Assembly: GCA_964445695.1 (NCBI GenBank)
Contig: CAYULF010000007.1
Location: forward strand, 124,001 to 188,000
DNA length: 64,000 nucleotides
Direction of reading: 5' to 3'
DNA from: JAUIKM01 sp964445695
Lineage (GTDB): Bacteria > Bacteroidota > Ignavibacteria > Kapaibacteriales > UBA7675
Of this stretch, positions 33,701 to 40,321 are shown piece by piece. Numbering within the stretch: position 1 is the stretch's first letter; each line of letters starts with the position of its first letter. A program made the position numbers and the translations under genes. The notes beneath the pieces are model-generated. The model was not told the DNA's origin and searched no databases. It saw nothing but the letters and a program-made list of their open reading frames with translations.

Positions 33701-34470
33701 TTCTCTTGAACGTATTCGTCTACCGTAGCTCCGTCGTTGAGCTTGTCAACCAATGATAATTCACGATCAAACGACGGTTTAAATTTCTTCACCGGTTGTT
33801 TAAGCTCTGCTTTTGTAATGGCCCCGCATAGAATGTCAAAACTCATGCACGAGCGGCCAGATTTCGGCACACAGTCCGCATCAAGCCGAAAAAAATACCA
33901 GTCGTCGCCTGGCTTAGTATACCATGTCGGACCATTTGGTGTGTATACATACTCAGCAATTCCGCTATGATCCTGTGCCTCTCGGCTTGCGTTGCCTTCA
34001 ACGGTGTGTAATTGCGTTACCACACCGTTGTAATCGCGGTCCACACCAATCACAATACCTGCGTGTCCGGACGAGCAGGTCCCCTGCATTTTGTCAATGT
34101 TGATGCGTTTGTGATCGGAGATCGAACACCCTAGCGATCTTCGATAAAATACCGCGCCTGGTTCCGGTGTGGCTATACGTAAGAATCGACCACGCAGAAT
34201 TTCCATTCCGCGGCGTGTATTGCCGTACGTCTCCGAATATGTCGGCCACTTGATCTGCTGGCAACCACTCAGACGCGCCGCATCCGCAATCGCGACCGAC
34301 ACAAACACCCAGCAATAGGCTCGTGCCCCTGGAACCTGCGCACCTGGAGGCAGATAACAACGCCACAGGTCGAGAATCCACGAATCGGAATTATCCTTCG
34401 TGCTCTCGACGAAATTCTGCGCTTTCCAAGAGCGCGCAACGCAAACGAGCTGTGACGCAAATCCTGGCAT
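30730..34470 (-). CDS. Giant late protein: N-terminal CHAP-like peptidase, long helical body, C-terminal coiled coil
   Basis: 1246 residues, the largest product of the element. Residues 45-165 look like a CHAP/NlpC-type cysteine peptidase: Cys53 in AYCWVFVS, His136 in GHAGIV and the polar pair in TVEGN at 157-160. About 200-780 is mainly helical with no family seen. Cys-rich patches follow (ECWESEIRICTGVECCAPR; NCCPTWQPESCCERN). The last 280 residues are heptad-rich coiled coil and the chain ends in CPDCPKVVERR...ECC. It may be a virion-bound peptidoglycan hydrolase and injection or vertex protein. It is not a tape measure by context: no tail genes adjoin. Confidence 0.7.
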   Translation of the reverse strand: MPGFASQLVCVARSWKAQNFVESTKDNSDSWILDLWRCYLPPGAQVPGARAYCWVFVSVAIADAARLSGCQQIKWPTYSETYGNTRRGMEILRGRFLRIATPEPGAVFYRRSLGCSISDHKRINIDKMQGTCSSGHAGIVIGVDRDYNGVVTQLHTVEGNASREAQDHSGIAEYVYTPNGPTWYTKPGDDWYFFRLDADCVPKSGRSCMSFDILCGAITKAELKQPVKKFKPSFDRELSLVDKLNDGATVDEYVQEKTAKKEDCKSLLVRSCCDDSEGAMMRLDSTIPNYRILKNRPEIFSGFIGGSANIPSFRDPDLTAHTAAQNQLPAVTDNAGNLYFFLVEGSPKHKYIEGLSLWGLDPFVLDYVRTGTFRVLNNAVDGDGAGWKERVATISQPFRDIPGGGNWGNHTALQMATSTRNSEKLKRVDPREYAPLIEYANIWKMLEAGERHGKYPESIVVLLSGEPTTIGDIYEDISSVLLPVLTNVATSFGIPAGLVKSGLAVADKAARKLPLTIDDLFDVSKSVLVTSGYPEAAEEYIGYAEKTKGMFGAFQSGNLRDGAARAADLLSTVGTKHFPEEVEWLSQRVSSAKLFFEGATHEIEKITGAPRDIIDAVSSSFTSAEISRSFTFGIQNLGSVESVADRLFSKLADAVSDYGAAPLLENLNIFRRFLTSVPHGTMLSSFPLMPAIAKKTFSISDVFRANIGDDVQRHGLLASIAAGFSVADNALDDLQFSAFMKQAELFGEQKLLWGLPAHVPADKRECWESEIRICTGVECCAPRILWNGTCQDAGAIDQELKQATILDPKYDSSGGGSVNDVQEPGVRHTDTDVKFEAGRGAGAESSRADAGSIRQDVRIPACMTQLGADYVYCPPAHCGDGPVPAIDPSALPTRQNFAMPLEQELTSLTAARDFFYSVQSSPDATEPCAVQYSARVVGRGTPSERWYALINGTWIEIRNCCPTWQPESCCERNHQAILSLRSALDSMQAQLLGAIASGRNERGQTDYSDKLSSIQRAIDDLQLKAPEVAVDSAQLQNQLTSLRAQVEALRTGMLDLDALRNELSLHRQDLAKIINAKAPNIDYNEKFRADVSLVLQQIKDQLDSLQLSSVGQLNRLEAQLQESVRTGTVDVANIKDQVHKALQDHATPGILSRIEAQLSALEQRGLNTDRPDLAGELQGLLEHHRAEMRALKEQSDFAGINERDSKEQSTRAQQTTERDCPDCPKVVERRIEERFIYSFPKTQECC

Positions 34471-34868
34471 TAATAAAAGCTCCTGTAGACCGCCTTTTCG
34501 GACGTATGCCGGTTGGACTGTACTCTGAATGGCTTAGGCGGATAGTCCGGTTTCAGTCGCGCTACCCGCCGAGTCCGATCAGTAATAACAGGTTTGATAA
34601 TGGTCGTGGTCGTTTCCTGTGCGACGGGTGCAACCCGTGCTGTGAAAACCTGCGAACGCGGGCGCCCGAAATACGTGCGAGGAATCGGCATAGGCGGCAC
34701 TGCATATTGCAGCGGCTGCGGCGCAGTACCGCCATTGTTAATCGTAATGGTGTTCGTATTTGAGTTGTTGTTTGCACCCTGAACGTCCTTGCCGCAACAT
34801 GGACGTGTCAATGACTGGAACAGCCCAGAATCAGATGCATTTGAATTGAGAATTTCAATTTGTGGCAT
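34470..34868 (-). CDS. Asn/Pro-rich late protein
   Basis: 132 residues from ATG 34868 with GGAGG upstream. Low-complexity: an Asn/Thr stretch (ANNNSNTNTITINNGG), a Pro-rich segment and a basic C-terminus (RTRRVARLKPDYPPKPFR). A CC pair near residue 24 (RPCCGK) echoes the Cys-rich parts of the giant protein downstream, to which it is coupled by TAATG. Likely a small structural partner; unrecognised. Confidence 0.55.
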   Translation of the reverse strand: MPQIEILNSNASDSGLFQSLTRPCCGKDVQGANNNSNTNTITINNGGTAPQPLQYAVPPMPIPRTYFGRPRSQVFTARVAPVAQETTTTIIKPVITDRTRRVARLKPDYPPKPFRVQSNRHTSEKAVYRSFY

Positions 34869-34908
34869 AGCGCCTCCATTCAATTACAAACACCGCAATT
34901 CACCAGAA

Positions 34909-35256
34909 TCAGGAACCACAAAAACAGTCGGACCTGAGCACCTGGCAGTTCTCTCCAATCCGGAACACCAAAGTCGAGCCGTCGAATGAATCGGCGCATC
35001 GTTTTCGCACAGGTATCGGCGGCACGATGACAATCGTATCCCCTGAAGACAGATCAACATCTTTGAACACAAGCTCGTATCGCTTCGCATACACTTGAAT
35101 CTGCCACAACTCAACCTCCTTGTACCCTTCATCTGAGCACTCAGACAAATTGAACGTGTCGCCGATTGTGAGCGTGCAGGTCGTAGATTGCGCCTGTGTG
35201 ATTGAGACACTTAAACAGGTAAGAATTGCTGCAAGAATGCACTTAAAGAGTTTCAT
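34909..35256 (-). CDS. Secreted Cys-containing late protein
   Basis: 115 residues. A clean signal peptide (MKLFKCILAAILTCLSVSITQAQS) with AQ/A cleavage, then a small beta-rich domain (TCTLTIGDTFNLSEC, WQIQVYAKRYELVF, GDTIVIVPPIPV) with six Cys in the mature chain, able to form disulphides. A phage protein exported to the periplasm could act in lysis (spanin-like) or exclusion, but it has no lipobox. No family recognised. Confidence 0.6.
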   Translation of the reverse strand: MKLFKCILAAILTCLSVSITQAQSTTCTLTIGDTFNLSECSDEGYKEVELWQIQVYAKRYELVFKDVDLSSGDTIVIVPPIPVRKRCADSFDGSTLVFRIGENCQVLRSDCFCGS

Positions 35257-35261
35257 AGGTT

Positions 35262-35771
35262 TTATGTTGTTAAGTTAACTGGAAAATGAAATGCTCTGCA
35301 ATGACTGAGTTCCATACCAAGCGACCAGCTGGTAGGGTCGAAAGGAACATATTTCGAGTTCTTTTCATCTGCTGCCACAACCAGATACACATGCCGATAC
35401 GGCACATTGCGACGCGTACACTCACCATGAGTATCTTTCGGATCGTAAGCAATAACTTTGAATGCGCAGGGAATAGATGCTGCTATGCATACAGTTGCAA
35501 CCACATTGCTTAAACAATCACAGTCACCCATCATTTTCCCGGATCGCAACATGTAGCGTAAACCACGAACTTGCTCAGTGCCCTTTTTGTCACTTTTAAA
35601 CTGGAAATCTTCTCGTATCCACGAGAAGATTCTGGATACAATTTCTTTGCGGCTTGCACCGCCGCCACGGAAATCGATCACCTTTTGTTTTACATATGGG
35701 AGCGAGGCATTCGCAAATGCGACGGCACGCATCCATCGTAGTGTTTGCAATATTCCTTTAGTACCGGCCAT
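35262..35771 (-). CDS. Transglutaminase-like cysteine protease domain protein
   Basis: 169 residues from ATG 35771. The transglutaminase-core triad is visible: Cys84 in GDCD, His127 in YRHVYLVV and Asp145 in PFDPT, with the usual IPCAFKVIAYD strand between. A helical N-terminal 60 residues precede it. The family includes bacterial proteases and amidases. In phages it can process virion proteins or attack peptidoglycan. It lies between a TM-anchored protein and the secreted protein. The substrate is unknown. Confidence 0.78.
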   Translation of the reverse strand: MAGTKGILQTLRWMRAVAFANASLPYVKQKVIDFRGGGASRKEIVSRIFSWIREDFQFKSDKKGTEQVRGLRYMLRSGKMMGDCDCLSNVVATVCIAASIPCAFKVIAYDPKDTHGECTRRNVPYRHVYLVVAADEKNSKYVPFDPTSWSLGMELSHCRAFHFPVNLTT

Positions 35772-35791
35772 ATGTTCTTCGGTGATGAACA

Positions 35792-36406
35792 CTAGCTTGC
35801 GATTTCCTTGACGTTTCGCACCGTTTGACTCAGCTGGAACAGACCAAACAACAACGCAAGCCCGCCGCCGATCCACAACATTTTGTCTATTGGTGACAGG
35901 GACTTCTTCTCCTCTCTTGACTTTTGCATTGTCCGAAGCTCGGAATCTCCCTGTTTGATGCGCTCTTCATATGTGGTGGGATAGAGAGTCCTCAATCCAT
36001 CCTCTCCTAAATCAGTGCTCCTAGTAGCTCCTTCCCACAATGCGTACATTATTGCAGCAATACGACCTGGTGCATTCTTGATCCGGCCGTAAAGATATTT
36101 CTCCACATGTATCACATCATCCGGCTTGCGGCGATCATACTCCGGGATGTTCTTTGAATTGACACCTTGAACATATTCCAGCAGAACTCGCTCCAATTCG
36201 TTGTAGTCATAGCAACGCTCAGTTTGCATGTAACGGCATGACCAACTGCCGTGAATTGGATGGTTGTTCATGAACGCGACTAAACGGAACACGAGTTTTT
36301 CGAAGTCCGAACCGTCCAACCACACTAAGATGGAATTTACCAATGGGAAGTCTGGATTGCTTGCCAATCGGTTGTCTTCTAATTCACTTAAATGGCCGTA
36401 GTTCAT
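35792..36406 (-). CDS. Late protein with C-terminal membrane helix
   Basis: 204 residues. A globular mixed N-terminal part (PLVNSILVWLDGSDFEKLVFRL, HPIHGSWSCRYMQTERCYDYNELE) is followed by a helical stretch and one membrane helix near the end (MLWIGGGLALLFGLFQLSQ). No recognised family. The tail-anchored topology is shared with the lysozyme, suggesting membrane or virion-membrane association. Confidence 0.58.
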   Translation of the reverse strand: MNYGHLSELEDNRLASNPDFPLVNSILVWLDGSDFEKLVFRLVAFMNNHPIHGSWSCRYMQTERCYDYNELERVLLEYVQGVNSKNIPEYDRRKPDDVIHVEKYLYGRIKNAPGRIAAIMYALWEGATRSTDLGEDGLRTLYPTTYEERIKQGDSELRTMQKSREEKKSLSPIDKMLWIGGGLALLFGLFQLSQTVRNVKEIAS

Positions 36407-36465
36407 GCTGCACCTTAATGGTGTTTAATGGATTAGCACGATACACAACCAACATCTGCCAGCTT

Positions 36466-37065
36466 CTAAGATTTGATCTGCCACCCCAATTTATGGGTAG
36501 ACTGACGGCCCTTACGAAGTAAAAAGTTCTGCCCTGTTTCTTTCAACAATTCTTCAATGTTGGTTAAATCAAAGACTTCATCCTGCTTTGCATTGTTTAC
36601 AGCCTTCTTTACAAACCAAATTGACTGCAACAGGGCATATTCAATATCCAAATACTCAGTCAACAGATAATGATCTTCGAGATATTCAATGGTCGGTCGA
36701 ACAAAATCCCGCAATTCCTCAGAAGTCATTGCTGACTCTCCTTGTGGATCATGCCCGACTCCAATAATATGTTTTGACTCAAAGTGCACTTTATCACCGA
36801 ACCTGATCCCCAGTAAATCTGGATCACTCGGATCATTCGCAAGCCGGCCAACGAATTTGTCGCCGTCCTGTTCCTTTATGATCACCCACATCCTCTCTCC
36901 TGCACAGCCATCTTCCCGCACAGCTCCGAATAAAAAGCTCAGCTTTACCAAGTGCCCACCGCGAAGCATCTCAATCTCAGCTGAATGCGGAATGTGGAAT
37001 GTTGTCGGATGCTTTTTATGCATCTCGAATGCATCCGCCAACATATACGTTGTGTTCGTACTCAA
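36466..37065 (-). CDS. DUF2314-like late protein
   Basis: 199 residues from a TTG at 37065, chosen because AGGAGA lies 7 nt upstream and the codon overlaps the preceding stop (TTGA). The middle (VKLSFLFGAVREDGCAGERMWVIIK, DKFVGRLANDPSDPDLLGIRFGDKVHFESKHII) follows the DUF2314/DUF2185 pattern, a small barrel found in many bacterial proteins of unknown role. A helical C-terminus follows. Confidence 0.55.
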   Translation of the reverse strand: MSTNTTYMLADAFEMHKKHPTTFHIPHSAEIEMLRGGHLVKLSFLFGAVREDGCAGERMWVIIKEQDGDKFVGRLANDPSDPDLLGIRFGDKVHFESKHIIGVGHDPQGESAMTSEELRDFVRPTIEYLEDHYLLTEYLDIEYALLQSIWFVKKAVNNAKQDEVFDLTNIEELLKETGQNFLLRKGRQSTHKLGWQIKS

Positions 37066-37352
37066 TGTACCGTCTCCTGCAGCTGCGAACGATCGCAACG
37101 ATGTACCGCCGGTGTTTCAGCCCTGTCAATGACGCCCATAACTGGTTTCAGAAAGGCTTTCCACGGTTCGGAATCGTAGATTCTCTCGCCTGAATCACTA
37201 TTGATCGCATCCATGGCCGCACAAATAGCAGCAGCGCTTTTCACCTTTGCCAGTTCATCTTTCAGGTCATGAAAGATGTCTATGATCCCCTGAATTGCTT
37301 GACCATGTTGTTCACGTAAGTATTCACCACGGGTTCGTGTATCGATCGTCAT
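37062..37352 (-). CDS. First gene of the late operon, small helical protein
   Basis: 96 residues from ATG 37352 (GAGGG upstream). Mainly helical (EYLREQHGQAIQGIIDIFHDLKDELAKVKSAAAICAAMDAI) with a basic/Cys-containing tail. It overlaps the next gene by 4 bp. An extension to 37409 would run through a GC-rich hairpin and is less likely. Function unknown. Confidence 0.55.
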   Translation of the reverse strand: MTIDTRTRGEYLREQHGQAIQGIIDIFHDLKDELAKVKSAAAICAAMDAINSDSGERIYDSEPWKAFLKPVMGVIDRAETPAVHRCDRSQLQETVH

Positions 37353-37379
37353 TGCGTTTGCCCTCAAGTTGTAAAATAC

Positions 37380-37460
37380 GCGCGCGCCGATGGCAGTTGG
37401 CGCGCGCATCTATAGGCAAAGAGTTGATTCCAGACGGCAGGAATTCCCTTGGAATTCCTG
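37380..37460. promoter_or_regulatory. Two perfect dyads upstream of the late operon
   Basis: GCGCGCGCC/GGCGCGCGC (37380-37388 and 37399-37407) and CAGGAATTCC/GGAATTCCTG (37438-37447 and 37451-37460). The second, with a 3-nt centre, looks like an operator or terminator; the first lies in the leader just before the late start codon. Confidence 0.5.
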
Positions 37461-37576
37461 AATTATTCTGTCTCTAGGCCAATAAGCCGAATATCGGAAG
37501 GGCACGAAAAATTCGCATCAGAATGTGTTGCTTTTCCGTGCAATTCTGGCTGATTGTGCGAAGTCAGATTGGCTGC

Positions 37577-37621
37577 GACTACGGATCAGAAGGTTGGGGG
37601 TTCGAATCCTCCCGGGCGCAC
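37577..37621 (+). repeat. attR: 3' fragment of tRNA-Arg
   Basis: Identical to 13765-13809. It is the original 3' end of the host tRNA gene, now without its 5' half, so it is not a functional tRNA. Confidence 0.95.
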
Positions 37622-37624
37622 GAG

Positions 37625-37650
37625 AAACCCTGCAGCAATGCGGGGTTTTT
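37625..37650 (+). terminator. Original host terminator of tRNA-Arg, now beyond attR
   Basis: AAACCCTGCA pairs with TGCGGGGTTT (one G-U) around GCAA, then TT. It lies 4 bp past attR, where the host tRNA terminator would have been before integration. Confidence 0.75.
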
Positions 37651-38033
37651 GCGTTTTAAAGAGTTTGTGTCCCTTGTGAGGAAAGAGTTTAGAACACCGC
37701 GGTTTTTGTGTGATAGGTCAGATTTGGGTCAGATTCAGGTCACGCAGTTTGTCAGATTGTTCGATCAGGTTTGAGTCTGATTTAAATGGCGCATTTTGCA
37801 CTTGCGGCGGGAGGTGTTAAAGCAATAGTTTTGTGAGTTGCTCGCTTGTGATCGTCGGGTATGATAATTAAGAACAGTAATCACCACCAAGTATACATAC
37901 ATAATCTAAGGGCAATACACGAAAATACCGGTATAACCCACTGCTTACTTGAATGTAGCGTTCGTGAATATTAGGTGAAATGCAGTATATTACTTTTTAG
38001 CTGCATCCTAAAAAAAGGAAGATTGATTCTCAC

Positions 38034-38951
38034 TTGGAATCACAATCGATGCCCAATTTCCAATCATTCTGTAAGAGAAACTGGCTCAGCCTTCTAGGCA
38101 TTCTTCTTGGATTGTTGGGTTTATATGTTTCTCTATACCTTTATGAGAAGTCGCAGAGCAAGGGAGAACCAATCTTTGTTTCGTTCGGAAAGTCCAAGCT
38201 CATTGACTTTGCAGCTTTTGATAAAGCAGACCTTTCAATATCAAGGTCTAACGGAACTGAGCTGACAAGAGATCTCTATCGGGTCAATTTTACGTTCTGG
38301 AACAACGGTAAAGAAAGCATCCACCCTTCAAATGTCCTTTCGGACATCACCATCTCACTGATGGATAGCACAAGTGAAATAATCAGTTTTACAATAGTGG
38401 ACTCAAGCCGAGCTATTCCAAAATTCGAACTGTCCGCAATCCAGAGTGACGGAAGAATCAATTCACTTCTGATTACTTTCAAAATAGTTGAACATGACGA
38501 TGGCTTTGTAGGTGAGGTAGTTTATGCGGGCTCACCATCCGCTCCTCTTGTAATCAGCGGTATTGTTGAGGGAGGCGGGACGATAAGGTCGGAAGTCACA
38601 ACTTCAACACTTATGACTTTGACTGACTTTGCAAGCAATTCATTGATTTTGATTCTGGCGACCGTAGCGCTATTTGTTGTTTTTATTCCAGTATGGTATT
38701 TAGGTCACATACTTAGGAAATTGATTAGGAAAGGAATCTTCCTACTAGTCAAACAGCGTGGCCGGCATTGGTATAAATCTATGCGAACCATAGTTACCCG
38801 CAGCATTGTTTCATTGACACTTGGTATTGTGATTGCTGGTACAACGTATTGCACTATTCAAGACTACAAGAGCCGCTCTACTTTTGAGAGTATTCCTGAA
38901 AGTATCAGGCCAGCACCAAGATCCGCTCAAGCGAGGGGAGCTTTTTACTAG
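38034..38951 (+). CDS. Membrane protein of the attR-adjacent AT-rich island
   Basis: 305 residues from TTG 38034 (AGGAAG upstream; ATG 38049 is the alternative). One N-terminal helix (WLSLLGILLGLLGLYVSLYLY), an extracytoplasmic beta-rich domain of about 150 residues (YRVNFTFWNNGKESIHPSNVLSDI), then two membrane helices (ILILATVALFVVFIPVWYLG; SLTLGIVIAGTTYCTI) and a short tail. The body resembles the sensor-type domains of defence-island membrane proteins but no family is certain. It precedes the two pentapeptide proteins by 50 bp and probably shares their transcript. The preceding 380 bp (37651-38033) hold no gene, only TCAGATT repeats. Confidence 0.6.
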   Translation: MESQSMPNFQSFCKRNWLSLLGILLGLLGLYVSLYLYEKSQSKGEPIFVSFGKSKLIDFAAFDKADLSISRSNGTELTRDLYRVNFTFWNNGKESIHPSNVLSDITISLMDSTSEIISFTIVDSSRAIPKFELSAIQSDGRINSLLITFKIVEHDDGFVGEVVYAGSPSAPLVISGIVEGGGTIRSEVTTSTLMTLTDFASNSLILILATVALFVVFIPVWYLGHILRKLIRKGIFLLVKQRGRHWYKSMRTIVTRSIVSLTLGIVIAGTTYCTIQDYKSRSTFESIPESIRPAPRSAQARGAFY

Positions 38952-39001
38952 ATCTATAACAGATACATCTAGTTAGACTTTGATTGAAAACCGTAGGCAA
39001 C

Positions 39002-40318
39002 ATGAAATCCATCAATCTGATACTTGTCTCGATTTCAACAATTGCATTGCTGTTCCTATTGATTTGGGCCGCTTATGAGGTTCCGATCTGGCTGGCAGAT
39101 CATGGACCTACTGCAGCGGACAGACCAGTAGTGGACTCAAGTATACACCAAGACCTAGTAATTCGCCACAGGGAAACAGTGCTGAAAGGTATTGCTGGTC
39201 TCATAGCAATTTTTGTCTTTTTGGTTGCCTGGTACAGATCTCGAGCCTCAAATAGACAAGCTGAAGCCGCTATTCAAAGCCAAATAAATGAACGTTACAC
39301 AAATGCAGTCGCACAATTAGTACATGAAAGTCCAGAAATCCGACTTGGCGGTATTTGTTCGCTCGAACAGATCATGCACGATTCAGAAGATCTCTACTGG
39401 AAGGTAGTTAAAGTACTAGTTGAGTATATTCAAATTCGTGCACCAGGTACAAACCAGAAGAAGAATTCCATTTCCATAGACTCTCGCAATCATGCTGACA
39501 AACTCAATGACAAACATAGCCACGCAAGTCCAGAAAAAACGAAGGTATTGGTTAAACCGGCACAGGATGTACAGGCTGCATTAAGCGCACTTGTTCACCG
39601 ATCGCCAAAGCGCAAAGAAGGCTTTGTCATTCAAATTCAAGCAGTAAACCTTGAGGGGGCAAACTTCAGCAGACTAGACGGCAAACAAGCAAATCTTACC
39701 AACATCTTCATTTCAGACTCCAATCTTCAAAATGCGTCTTTCATTAATACAGATTTGAATAATGCCCAATTCTCTAGTGTGCAGCTGCAGGATGCCATTT
39801 TCGACGGCTCAAGTCTAAAAAGTACACGCTTCATTGATGTTAACTTGCACGGCGCTAGGTTCAGAAAAACAGATTTGCGATCTGCGCACTTTCTGGATGC
39901 TCACTTACGGGATGTTTTATTCAATGGAGCTACTTTGAAGGAAACATCTTTCCTTAAGGTTAATCTCCAGGGATGCGATTTCACTGATGCCCAACTATTC
40001 CACGCAATGATTATTCAAGCAAAAATGCAAAGTTCGAATCTAACAAGAGCGAATCTTTCGAAAGCTTCGATAAGCAATGTTGATTTGACTCGGTCAGATC
40101 TTGAACTGACAAATCTCAAACAAACATCTTTCGTTGAAACCAACTTTAAGGCTGTTGAGAATCTCACTTTGGAACAGTTGTCTAAAACCGACAAAATGAT
40201 AAATCTCGAATTCAGCCGAAATTTGAAGATTGCGATCCAAGAAACCTATCCCAACCTTCTGGTTAAAAGCAATCAAGACCACAAAATTGAATTCAATTTT
40301 TCAATAATATTACGATAG
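39002..40318 (+). CDS. Membrane-anchored pentapeptide-repeat protein 1
   Basis: 438 residues from ATG 39002. Two N-terminal membrane helices (about 6-28 and 62-82) are followed by a conserved juxtamembrane domain (INERYTNAVAQLVHESPEIRLGGICSLEQIMHDS...WKVVKVLVEYIQIRAP). Residues about 220-380 form a pentapeptide-repeat quadrilateral beta helix with A(N/D)LXX-type units (VNLEGANFSRL, ANLTNIFISDSNLQNASF). The rest is helical. Such proteins are common in bacteria with unknown roles. Its neighbour 3 bp downstream is a paralogue. Confidence 0.8.
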   Translation: MKSINLILVSISTIALLFLLIWAAYEVPIWLADHGPTAADRPVVDSSIHQDLVIRHRETVLKGIAGLIAIFVFLVAWYRSRASNRQAEAAIQSQINERYTNAVAQLVHESPEIRLGGICSLEQIMHDSEDLYWKVVKVLVEYIQIRAPGTNQKKNSISIDSRNHADKLNDKHSHASPEKTKVLVKPAQDVQAALSALVHRSPKRKEGFVIQIQAVNLEGANFSRLDGKQANLTNIFISDSNLQNASFINTDLNNAQFSSVQLQDAIFDGSSLKSTRFIDVNLHGARFRKTDLRSAHFLDAHLRDVLFNGATLKETSFLKVNLQGCDFTDAQLFHAMIIQAKMQSSNLTRANLSKASISNVDLTRSDLELTNLKQTSFVETNFKAVENLTLEQLSKTDKMINLEFSRNLKIAIQETYPNLLVKSNQDHKIEFNFSIILR

Positions 40319-40321
40319 TCA

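Larger units (their letters stand above)
13765..37621. mobile_element. Integrated provirus in tRNA-Arg, about 23.8 kb, no tail genes seen
   Basis: Bounded by the 45-bp direct repeats, AT-richer than both flanks, with a tyrosine integrase next to attL. The order is integrase and lysogeny genes (leftward), a divergent repressor/HTH switch, early replication genes (rightward), an iteron array, and one long leftward late operon with lysozyme, spike, CHAP, transglutaminase-like, ATPase and beta-rich proteins. Many late genes overlap by ATGA, TAATG or TTGA. No frameshift was seen in any gene, so the element looks intact. Terminase, portal and all tail components are missing, while several small membrane proteins are present. 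This suggests a tailless membrane-containing virus, which is an inference. Confidence 0.85.

Noticed and set aside
30730..34470. Tail tape-measure protein
   Set aside because: Length and helices would fit, but a CHAP-like domain at the N-terminus, Cys-rich parts, and absence of any tail gene speak against it.
37577..37621. Possible second tRNA-Arg
   Set aside because: Only the 3' part is present; no acceptor 5' strand or D arm. It is attR.
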